A DNA stretch of 64,000 nt, taken from Legionella micdadei (GTDB lineage: Bacteria > Pseudomonadota > Gammaproteobacteria > Legionellales > Legionellaceae). Location: assembly GCF_000953635.1 (NCBI RefSeq), contig NZ_LN614830.1, positions 3,054,501 through 3,118,500 on the forward strand, in the 5' to 3' direction. Position numbers and translations under genes: made by a program. The notes beneath the pieces were generated by a model. It saw only the letters and a list, made by a program, of their open reading frames with translations. It did not search any database and had not been told where the DNA came from. Of the stretch, positions 8,533-15,243 are shown in pieces. How positions within the stretch are numbered: the first letter of the stretch is position 1; the number at the start of each line of letters is the position of its first letter.

Positions 8533-9344
8533 TTCCCACACGATTTATAACACAATGGCAGGCCCATGCTCCGTGGGCTTTTGAACGTCAGATAGAACAA
8601 GATCTGATAATTTGTCGAGCCTTAGTTGAATTATTTAATGATCCGCTTATCGCTGAATCGATAGCATTTCGAGGCGGCACTGCTCTGTATAAATTATTTA
8701 TAGATAAACCAGCGCGATACTCTGAGGATATTGATTTGGTTCAATTAAAATCAGAACCCGTCGGCCCTGTCTTAGATGCCATTCGCACCCATTTAGATCC
8801 TTGGTTAGGAAAGCCAAACAGTAAACGCTCTCAAGGTAGGGTCGCCTTGACCTATCGTTATGTGGCTGAGGGATTGCCAGCCATTCCTATGAAGTTAAAG
8901 ATAGAAATCAATACCCAGGAACACTTTACAGTGCTGGCTCATCATCAAAAATTGTTTTCCATATCATCTGACTGGTTTAGTGGTGAAGCAAAAATTTTGA
9001 CTTATCAGTTGGAAGAATTGCTTGGAACTAAACTGCGTGCGCTGTATCAAAGAAAAAAGGGAAGAGATTTATTTGACCTGTGGTATGTGGATAGCCAGAT
9101 TGAATGTAATCATCAAGAAATTGTCCGAATTTTCCAGCATTATGTACAGCAACAAAACCTTACCATTAGCAAGGCTCAATTTGAAGAAAATATAGCGCAA
9201 AAAATGTCATCTGAACTTTTTATTCGTGATATGGAGCCGTTGTTGGTGTCTGGTTTAAACTGGGACATTAATGATGCAGCGAAGCATGTAAAAGAGAAGC
9301 TTCTTTCCTCTTTGCCAGGTGAGTCATGGAAAGGTGCTGAATGA
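8529..9344 (+). CDS. abiEii: AbiEii-family nucleotidyltransferase toxin
   Basis: Toxin partner of the AbiE pair. The family belongs to the nucleotidyltransferase superfamily and causes bacteriostasis, limiting phage. 271 aa. The diagnostic FRGGTALYKLF and RYSEDIDLV motifs (about residues 46-72) are present, as is the KLRALYQRKKGRDLFDLW segment. The start overlaps abiEi by 4 bp. The gene ends a few bases from the convergent integrase gene, so the pair is cargo at the left border of the element, where it could defend against phage and help stabilise the element. Confidence 0.9.
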   Translation: MIPTRFITQWQAHAPWAFERQIEQDLIICRALVELFNDPLIAESIAFRGGTALYKLFIDKPARYSEDIDLVQLKSEPVGPVLDAIRTHLDPWLGKPNSKRSQGRVALTYRYVAEGLPAIPMKLKIEINTQEHFTVLAHHQKLFSISSDWFSGEAKILTYQLEELLGTKLRALYQRKKGRDLFDLWYVDSQIECNHQEIVRIFQHYVQQQNLTISKAQFEENIAQKMSSELFIRDMEPLLVSGLNWDINDAAKHVKEKLLSSLPGESWKGAE

Positions 9345-9349
9345 TAATG

Positions 9350-10555
9350 CTACTTGTTTGCCATGCTAGACAATGGTGAGACCCATTCATTCACTGTTGT
9401 ATATCCTGCTATGGTTGATGTGTCAGGAATCCATCTACCATAATTTTTAATAATCATTTCTGTATCTTTATGTCCCATTTGCTTCGCAACCCATAAAGAA
9501 TTTTCGCCAGCGGAAAGCATCATAGAAGCATAAGTATGGCGAGTCTGATATGGGTTGCGGTAGCGAACTCCTGCCTTTTTTAAAATATGAGCCCAGCAGG
9601 TTTTTCGAATTTGGCCGTCTGTTTCCCAAGCTGTGTTAGTGCGAGGGTTATAAAAAACACGTGTCCCTTCAAGGAAAGTAAATTTTTTTTGATTTTGCAG
9701 AGCTTCTAATGCTGGCGGAAGTAAAAGCACATCGCGTTGACCTGATTTTGTTTTAGTGCCTTTTTCTTTTTTAAGAACCACGGCCCTTGATACCCTTACA
9801 ATCCCATTTAACCAATCAATATCGCCCCATTCTAAAGCAATAAGCTCAGAAGTACGTAAACCGCTATAAAAAGCAAATTGGAATAGATTCCTTGCTTGAT
9901 CTTTAGCCTCCGAAAGAATGGCTTTAATTTCTTCCTGATTAAATGGATCTACCTCCCAATTACTGATGCGAGTTTTTTTATCAACTAACTTAGATAAAAC
10001 CAATCTATCTAAAGGGTTTGATGTAATCATTCCATCATTTAATGCTTGATCTAAAGTATTTCTTAATGGGGTTAGAATATTTCGTATTGTTTTTAGCGTC
10101 AATTCGAGTTTTGTCACATAATTACGAATGATCATAGATGACAGATCTTTTATAGGAATATTGCCAAATGCTGGGTATAAATGTGCTTCACATGCTTTTC
10201 TATAGCCATTAAAAGTACTGGGCTCAAGTGTTTTTTCAGCAATTTCCATATATTCTTTGAGCAACTCACCCACAGTAGATTTCACTACTGAATAGCCAAA
10301 CATTTTTGACCTTTGAGAATTTGGGAAATAATCCTGATAATTAAAAGTACCCAGACTAATGGCGTTTAGAATTTCACCTCTCAACCTTTCGGCATATTTA
10401 ATATTTGCTTTGGTTGGTTCAATTTTTAAAGTTTCACGACATCTAACACCACGATACGTAAAATCAATTCTAATGCATTTACTGGAATCTAACCCTCGAA
10501 CACTTATCCCACGCGCAACCGGATATTCGTTGCTTTGTTGCCGTTTTCCACCCAT
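9350..10555 (-). CDS. int: Tyrosine-recombinase integrase of the conjugative element
   Basis: Site-specific recombinase, inferred to insert and excise the element at the 3' end of ssrA. 401 aa. It has an N-terminal arm-binding-type domain (IRIDFTYRGVRCRETLKI), a SAM-like core-binding domain (about 95-190), and a catalytic domain with the first arginine in SGLRTSELIALEWGDI, box II in TRHTYASMM, GHKDTEMI, and the nucleophile tyrosine in IIKNYGRW. The ATG at 10555 is supported by GAGG seven bases upstream. The start lies inside the excisionase-like gene (52-bp overlap), so the two are co-expressed. It converges with abiEii five bases away. Confidence 0.95.
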   Translation of the reverse strand: MGGKRQQSNEYPVARGISVRGLDSSKCIRIDFTYRGVRCRETLKIEPTKANIKYAERLRGEILNAISLGTFNYQDYFPNSQRSKMFGYSVVKSTVGELLKEYMEIAEKTLEPSTFNGYRKACEAHLYPAFGNIPIKDLSSMIIRNYVTKLELTLKTIRNILTPLRNTLDQALNDGMITSNPLDRLVLSKLVDKKTRISNWEVDPFNQEEIKAILSEAKDQARNLFQFAFYSGLRTSELIALEWGDIDWLNGIVRVSRAVVLKKEKGTKTKSGQRDVLLLPPALEALQNQKKFTFLEGTRVFYNPRTNTAWETDGQIRKTCWAHILKKAGVRYRNPYQTRHTYASMMLSAGENSLWVAKQMGHKDTEMIIKNYGRWIPDTSTIAGYTTVNEWVSPLSSMANK

Positions 10556-10710
10556 CGTTCAACCTCAACTAAATTAATCCATATGTTACCATCGGGCCCC
10601 ACTTTACATTGTACACCATCTAACCACATACCTCGCTTTCGTTTGGCGTGAACTGCATTAGAAGTGTCCCCCGATATTTCGCAATATTTTTTTAGCTTTA
10701 CCCAATTCAT
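10504..10710 (-). CDS. Excisionase-like small DNA-binding protein
   Basis: 68 aa (MNWVKLKKYCEISGDTSNAV and onward). The W-V-K-L-K-K-Y start, the central VHAKRKRGMWLDGVQCKV and the terminal WINLVEVERWVE resemble the winged-helix fold of small excisionase-like proteins encoded next to tyrosine integrases. It would direct recombination toward excision by bending the attachment DNA. It is directly upstream of, and overlaps, the integrase gene by 52 bp, the usual place for a recombination directionality factor. Assignment rests on size, position and residue pattern. Confidence 0.7.
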   Translation of the reverse strand: MNWVKLKKYCEISGDTSNAVHAKRKRGMWLDGVQCKVGPDGNIWINLVEVERWVENGNKATNIRLRVG

Positions 10711-10749
10711 AATTAAACTCCGTTATATCCATCCTTGTTTATTCAGCAT

Positions 10750-10971
10750 CTATATTGCTTTAGGTTTTAGCAGCAATATGAACTCGTACAGTTTTATTAA
10801 TTTTAATTCTGAGGCAAAATTCGCAGGAAGAATTTCATCGCAATAAATAGAGTGAATATTTTTAATTGAGGTATCACATAAATCTGCAATATTTTTTAAA
10901 GTGTAGTTTGTTGATTCAAGTAAATACTGGATTATTCCTCTGTAAATGTGCAACTTAGAAGTGTTTTCCAT
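10750..10971 (-). CDS. Small helix-turn-helix-like protein of unknown function
   Basis: 73 aa. The central part (YTLKNIADLCDTSIKNIHSIYCDEILP) has the spacing of a helix-turn-helix, and the C-terminal KLYEFILLLKPKAI is hydrophobic. It sits 39 bp upstream of the excisionase-like gene on the same strand and is divergent from the S24-type repressor, so it is probably in the int-xis transcript. It could be a small activator or control protein. No family recognised with confidence. Confidence 0.55.
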   Translation of the reverse strand: MENTSKLHIYRGIIQYLLESTNYTLKNIADLCDTSIKNIHSIYCDEILPANFASELKLIKLYEFILLLKPKAI

Positions 10972-11103
10972 TCAAAACCCCTATTTTCTCCAATCCTTAA
11001 GATTATCTCCCTGATTTTTAAAAAACTCTTATTTGTGGGAGTGATAATCCATGCTACTATTGAGCAAAATTATTCTTGTTTTGAACTAATTATTAGCTTT
11101 AAA

Positions 11104-11119
11104 TGAATAATTTTATTCG
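11104..11119. promoter_or_regulatory. Operator-like palindrome 1 before the S24 repressor
   Basis: TGAATA-ATTT-TATTCG: 6-bp arms around a 4-bp centre with one mismatch. It is part of a set of three sites (also 11168-11183 and 14387-14402) and lies between two divergent regulatory genes. Confidence 0.6.
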
Positions 11120-11167
11120 TTATAAGGGTAATTTATACTTTTCCTATTAAGCTTGTCAATTTATTTT

Positions 11168-11183
11168 TGAATACTTTTATTCA
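11168..11183. promoter_or_regulatory. Operator-like palindrome 2 before the S24 repressor
   Basis: TGAATA-CTTT-TATTCA, a perfect palindrome with 6-bp arms, ending 15 bp before the repressor ATG. It is centred 64 bp from palindrome 1, about six helical turns, which suits cooperative binding. Likely autoregulation. Confidence 0.65.
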
Positions 11184-11198
11184 TATTGTGAATTAGTA

Positions 11199-11840
11199 AT
11201 GACCATATCAACCCTAAGTAGTAATTTAAAACAATTAATGCGGACCCATGGGAATCTATCTGTTAGCGAGTTGGCAAGGTTAACTAATATCCCGCAGCCA
11301 ACGATCCACCACATGTTATATGGGTCTACAAAAAACCCCAGGAAAAAAGCTTTAGAAGCCCTATCTAATTATTTTTCTGTCTCAATCGAACAGTTAATTG
11401 GAGAAGAGGAGTTGCCTCAAGTTATTCCTGAGAATATCAAAGAGGATTTACAGCTCAGAACTATCCCTATTATAGAGTGGGATACGCTAAAGCATTGGCC
11501 GAATGATAAAGACAAAATTAAATATTCAAAAGAAATATTGTTAGAGAAAAGAATAGCCCCAGATTCTTTTGCGGTAATTGTAAAAAATTCTTCCATGGAG
11601 CCTTTGTTTCCTTTAAATACCCTTTTAATTTTTGATGTGGGTAAGGTCCCACAAGATAGAGATTTTGTCATAGCGTATATCGAAGAAAATAATAATATTC
11701 TATTTAATAGACTATTTACTGAAAATAACGAACTCTATCTTAAACAGAATTTAGAAGATGGAAATTTTAAACTCATTAAGCTACGTAAGACTATTGATAA
11801 GATTATTGGAGTCCTTATTGAAGCGAGGATTCAATATTGA
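11199..11840 (+). CDS. XRE/S24-type (CI/LexA-like) repressor
   Basis: Phage-repressor-like regulator, 213 aa. The N-terminal HTH covers about residues 18-65 (LSVSELARLTNIPQPTIHHM). The S24 peptidase-like domain has the nucleophile region KNSSMEPLFP. The usual catalytic lysine position (motif like TLKRL) reads ILFNRLF, so lysine appears replaced by asparagine and RecA-stimulated self-cleavage may not work. The gene faces away from the small HTH, excisionase-like and integrase genes, with two matching palindromes between them, as in a phage immunity switch. Its 3' end overlaps the convergent transporter gene by 26 bp. It probably controls integration genes and perhaps the cargo operon. Confidence 0.88.
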   Translation: MTISTLSSNLKQLMRTHGNLSVSELARLTNIPQPTIHHMLYGSTKNPRKKALEALSNYFSVSIEQLIGEEELPQVIPENIKEDLQLRTIPIIEWDTLKHWPNDKDKIKYSKEILLEKRIAPDSFAVIVKNSSMEPLFPLNTLLIFDVGKVPQDRDFVIAYIEENNNILFNRLFTENNELYLKQNLEDGNFKLIKLRKTIDKIIGVLIEARIQY

Positions 11841-12573
11841 CAGGCTGGGCAGCACAGTCATTGTTATCATCTAAATTAAGCATAAATGGATTAAAATTTG
11901 TGTGAATGTCGTAATGATCTATATGTTCAACTTTCTTCAGATACCTTACAAGTAACCAGGCTGGAAAAGCCATAATTAGTGCAGAACACATTTTCCAAAA
12001 ATAACCACAAACCATCATCCATCCTAAGCTATGTTCTGCCATTTTTCCAAAATAATTCAAAATATCTACAATCACGGTGAGAAGTGCTTGGCCAAACGCT
12101 GTTGATAGTAAGCTTCTAAATACGAAAAATTTCCCTTTTAAAAAAATCTTCCATTTCGCAAGCAAATAGACGTTAGTTAATTCACCAACTAACAACCCTA
12201 TCAAGCCTGACCCTACATATCGTATAGTAGGGTCGAACACAATTTGATAGGCTTCTGCATCATTAAAAAAATTTGGGGAGGATAAGTGGGAAACAGTTAT
12301 AACTATAAAAGAGAAAATGAATTCCGCTAAAACACCTATCCAGATGAATAATCTTGGGTAAGCATAGCCATATACTTCTCCCACAATATCACATATGCAG
12401 AAAGTGATGGGGAAAACGAAAATACCTCCAGGAACTAGCATTGGCCCTATTTGGATTATTTTACCTGCCAAGCATACGGTAGATAATAAAAAAATTAGAT
12501 ATAATCCTAAGAAAAAATAAGGATATTTGTATTGCTTCCTACGTGATAAAGTCTCTAGTACTGCGTTACCCAA
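11815..12573 (-). CDS. VUT/YhhQ-family membrane transporter (queuosine-precursor type)
   Basis: Integral membrane protein, 252 aa, with about six membrane segments. The family is marked by KIIQIGPMLVPGGIFVFPITFCICDIVGEVYGY and the later GLLVGELTNVYLLAKWKI and RSLLSTAFGQALLT. Characterised members take up preQ0/preQ1, precursors of queuosine. Here it is the last gene of a methyltransferase operon on a mobile element, so its substrate may instead relate to the cargo pathway. It starts 9 bp after the preceding gene. The hydrophilic C-terminal tail (DNNDCAAQPVNIESSLQ) is unremarkable. The family is fairly sure and the substrate is open. Confidence 0.8.
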   Translation of the reverse strand: MGNAVLETLSRRKQYKYPYFFLGLYLIFLLSTVCLAGKIIQIGPMLVPGGIFVFPITFCICDIVGEVYGYAYPRLFIWIGVLAEFIFSFIVITVSHLSSPNFFNDAEAYQIVFDPTIRYVGSGLIGLLVGELTNVYLLAKWKIFLKGKFFVFRSLLSTAFGQALLTVIVDILNYFGKMAEHSLGWMMVCGYFWKMCSALIMAFPAWLLVRYLKKVEHIDHYDIHTNFNPFMLNLDDNNDCAAQPVNIESSLQ

Positions 12574-12582
12574 AAATAACTC

Positions 12583-13077
12583 CTAACTTTTTCTCTGTAT
12601 GAGTTGATATTCTTTTGTTGTCTCTCGAACACCTGCCATATATCCAATTCTATTAGCTTCAACAGGATCGAATTTAGCAATAATATCTTTATCCCTCGAC
12701 AATTCAGACGGTGATTTTTTAGTTGTTGTTCGGTTTTTTTTGGACTTTATTACTAGAAGATACTCGTCTACTTCCGGTGTCATTTGCTGTACTACAATAG
12801 AATAGTCCGGTTTTAAATTTTCAACGGTAGCCATAAATGTAAGGGTACGAACAGTTTTAGTATCTAATCCTTCAATAAGTTCATTATCAAGTACAATATC
12901 GCTGATATTTTTTTCTATTGTATGTCTCTCAGATAACTTTACTACTGCTTTTGTAAAACCCGTTTTTTTACATTCATAAATATCTACTATCTCATATTGA
13001 GACCTATTTGTGGTTTCTGCAACAAATTCCTTAAACATTAAGAATAACCAATTATACCAACTTATTTTTTGACTCAT
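12583..13077 (-). CDS. Unrecognised protein of the methyltransferase operon
   Basis: 164 aa, soluble, no signal peptide or membrane segment. It starts MSQKISWYNWLFLMFKEFVAE and has a mixed alpha/beta middle with ERHTIEKNISDIVLDNELIEG and TLTFMATVENLKPDYSIVVQQM. The C-terminal third is lysine-rich and charged (KSKKNRTTTKKSPSELSRDKD). I do not recognise a domain. The start overlaps the methyltransferase stop by 4 bp (ATGA) and the transporter follows 9 bp downstream. It is therefore translated with both and probably works with them, for example as a partner or substrate-binding protein. Confidence 0.75.
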   Translation of the reverse strand: MSQKISWYNWLFLMFKEFVAETTNRSQYEIVDIYECKKTGFTKAVVKLSERHTIEKNISDIVLDNELIEGLDTKTVRTLTFMATVENLKPDYSIVVQQMTPEVDEYLLVIKSKKNRTTTKKSPSELSRDKDIIAKFDPVEANRIGYMAGVRETTKEYQLIQRKS

Positions 13078-14318
13078 AATTTAATAGCTCCTATTGCACC
13101 AACACTTTCCTTACCCTCTTCTGGTAGTAGTAAATCTTCTGGGAATTGACCCTGTCTATTTATATAAGCGGAATGTTCTATATCGAAGCCTGTTCTAGAT
13201 AAACTCCGCTCTAGCACTTCCTTTGTAATCCAGTGGACAAATTTAGGTAATGATGCAGCTCTACCACTACTTTCGTATTCTGCTGGATTGGTAATTTCAC
13301 CAGGCCATTCTACACCGCTTTCGATTCTTCTATTTAATTCAGGAAGAAATCGTTGCCAGTTTTTTAAATAGGGAGTTTCACAGACAATGTATATTTTTCC
13401 ACCTGGGGCTAATAATTTTGATAAAAGAAATAGCGATTCCTCTATCTTTGTACCCCTAAAAAAATGTAAAACACGGCAAATTAGAATTGCGTCAAAAAAT
13501 CTTTCAGGTAAACCCATTAGCTCTTCAGGGAGTGCACCCGGGATAAGAACAAGCTTGTTGCTATCTCCAGTTATGGATTCGATTTGTCCTTCATTCATTT
13601 CTATGAAACGCCTTCGTACCACAGCTAAATTGGCTGGTTCTATATCATTACAAAAAACCGTTGCACCTTTTGCTATAGCTTCCAAAGTTGCAGCACCAAA
13701 AGCCGCTCCAATTTCAAGAACTTTACCTCCACATTTTGAAGCAATTGCTGCATGCTGAATAAATTGCTGAGAAACAGGATCACATGGTGTAGTAGTAAAA
13801 CCACCAAAAGGGTTAAGTGTCTTAGTAAAAATGCCTGTAAATTCATTTTTTCCTGGTACTTCTATTCGAGAAATACTTTTAGGATCGATTATTACGCCAT
13901 TCTCATTATCAACAGCAAAATCCTTCATTTCTTTAACAAGCCAGGGAAGATCATGTTTTGGCTGTGAAACAGTTGAAAATTCATCGAACAATTGTTTCGT
14001 TAAATCGATTTGGGATTTATATGACAAAAGAAAGGTAACTGTAGGTGTACCAAAATGCTGCTCCCACCTTTTAGCTTTAATAGCACTTAACGCTCGTTTT
14101 AAAATAAAATTATCAATGTCTAAATGGCGGTAATACCCCTCAAATAAAATGGAAGCGCTTGTCATCTTAAGCGATTCCTCCATTGAATCATTTATAAGAA
14201 GCCTCTCCAATTCGGTCAGAAAATAATAATTTTTTTGGTATTGTTCCGATGAGTTATCTACATTCTGCAGACTGTTAAAAACTTCTTTTATAGCTTTGCA
14301 AAATTCTGAGGCATCCAT
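13074..14318 (-). CDS. Class I SAM-dependent methyltransferase with a long N-terminal extension
   Basis: 414 aa. The C-terminal half is a Rossmann methyltransferase: motif I VLEIGAAFGAATLE (about 200-213), an acidic loop VFCNDIEP, then FDAILICRVLHFF and LLAPGGKIYIVCE as motifs II and III. The first 170 residues are helical and unrecognised. The HFF segment and SAM-binding order resemble small-molecule methyltransferases rather than DNA or RNA enzymes, but the substrate is unknown. It is the first gene of a three-gene operon with a strong promoter (TTGAAA, 17 bp, TATATT), and a repressor-like palindrome overlaps the -35. Confidence 0.82.
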   Translation of the reverse strand: MDASEFCKAIKEVFNSLQNVDNSSEQYQKNYYFLTELERLLINDSMEESLKMTSASILFEGYYRHLDIDNFILKRALSAIKAKRWEQHFGTPTVTFLLSYKSQIDLTKQLFDEFSTVSQPKHDLPWLVKEMKDFAVDNENGVIIDPKSISRIEVPGKNEFTGIFTKTLNPFGGFTTTPCDPVSQQFIQHAAIASKCGGKVLEIGAAFGAATLEAIAKGATVFCNDIEPANLAVVRRRFIEMNEGQIESITGDSNKLVLIPGALPEELMGLPERFFDAILICRVLHFFRGTKIEESLFLLSKLLAPGGKIYIVCETPYLKNWQRFLPELNRRIESGVEWPGEITNPAEYESSGRAASLPKFVHWITKEVLERSLSRTGFDIEHSAYINRQGQFPEDLLLPEEGKESVGAIGAIKL

Positions 14319-14644
14319 TCAATTTCTACATCCGAGGTATATGTGTTTAAAAACCTCAGAAAATATATAATGTGTCACACTAAATTTCAATAATTTTATT
14401 CAAATTGCATCTGCTGATATAAAAAATAAACCGATCAAAAAAAGCTGATTGAAACAAACCATATCCTTTAACTAATAACTAAAAAGAGTCATTAATCGCT
14501 TGAGGATAACAAATCCATTACTTACGACCGCAAACAGCACGCTAAAATCTTAAGTTTTAAGTTCTGCCTTCTCTTGAAAATCACTCCACCAATGATTGTC
14601 CAACTACTTAAGCCTATATTTGGAATATAGTCCCTGTTTCTTGA
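14319..14644. other. Intergenic region between the methyltransferase operon and the pseudo-receiver gene
   Basis: 326 bp. The part next to the methyltransferase holds its promoter and operator-like site (14362-14402). The rest (14403-14644) has short AT-rich self-complementary pieces such as CTTAAGTTTTAAG near 14551 but no convincing gene. It is also the 3' region of the leftward pseudo-receiver gene. Confidence 0.5.
14362..14402 (-). promoter_or_regulatory. Promoter of the methyltransferase operon with overlapping operator
   Basis: On the minus strand TTGAAA (14390-14385) and TATATT (14367-14362) are separated by 17 bp, a good sigma70 pattern. The palindrome TCAATA-ATTT-TATTCA (14387-14402, plus strand) covers the upstream edge of the -35. 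It differs by one base from the perfect site at 11168-11183, so the S24-type repressor of the element could block this promoter. Confidence 0.65.
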
Positions 14645-15073
14645 TTATTTAAAAGGTTTCAGCAAATGACGATTGTAAACAATAAAGCAAGGTTCTCTTT
14701 CTTTCTGCTCGGTAATCCAATGAATTACTGCTTTTACAATAGAAGTGGTCATTGGTCTTATAATATACCAATTGATATTAAGCTCGATTGCTTTTAAAAC
14801 ATAAGACGGAATTTTATAAGAAGTTACTATTATGAACTGGGCTTTTGTGTTGATCGTATGATTTCTTATGGCAAGAATCACTTCAAATCCATCAAATCCA
14901 TACTCAAGATCAGGATCTACAACAATGACATCGTACAAACTTTCACTAGCCTTTTGTAAGGCAATATTGCCATTTATGGCAATATCCACTTTAGCATCCT
15001 GATTTTCCAAAAGCATTTTCTCAACTTTTTGGATTATCCCGTTTGCTTGAACAAGTAGAATACGCAACTCCAT
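14645..15073 (-). CDS. Stand-alone pseudo-receiver (degenerate CheY-like) protein
   Basis: 142 aa response-regulator receiver fold with no output domain. The likely phosphoacceptor is present (D53 in VIVVDPDLEYG) and so is the switch threonine (VTSYK). The acidic pair that binds magnesium is gone (LLVQANG where active domains have LLVEDN) and the conserved lysine is arginine (YIIRPM). The sequence parallels the REC domain of the hybrid kinase encoded nearby, e.g. IIQKVEKMLLE against IAQKVVKTILS and FDGFEVILAIR against ADGYEVTREIR. It may bind or compete with that REC or the HPt domain. The ATG at 15073 is chosen over 15082 because AAGGA then sits eight bases upstream. Confidence 0.8.
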   Translation of the reverse strand: MELRILLVQANGIIQKVEKMLLENQDAKVDIAINGNIALQKASESLYDVIVVDPDLEYGFDGFEVILAIRNHTINTKAQFIIVTSYKIPSYVLKAIELNINWYIIRPMTTSIVKAVIHWITEQKEREPCFIVYNRHLLKPFK

Positions 15074-15192
15074 TGCATTCATCCTTAGGCATTATTGTGT
15101 AAAGTTTAGCCTATGTTGTGTCTGAAAAAGAAATGCATTTTTTTACAAATAGTTACATTTTCTATCTATCAAAACAGAAATATAACTGAAAT

Positions 15193-15212
15193 TGATGATA
15201 AAATTATCATCA
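15193..15212. promoter_or_regulatory. Perfect palindrome before the NRPS-kinase operon
   Basis: TGATGATAAAATTATCATCA: 9-bp arms around AA, 31 bp before the NRPS start in the divergent region shared with the pseudo-receiver gene. Its core, TGATA-AAAT-TATCA, resembles the shorter palindromes before the S24-type repressor but is not the same. It is probably an operator for the NRPS-kinase operon; the binding protein is unknown. Confidence 0.55.
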
Positions 15213-15243
15213 TAAAATAAAATTAACCAATAGGAATGGGATA

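Noticed and set aside
11815-12573. preQ1 riboswitch before the transporter
   Set aside because: The gene begins 9 bp after its operon partner, leaving no leader.
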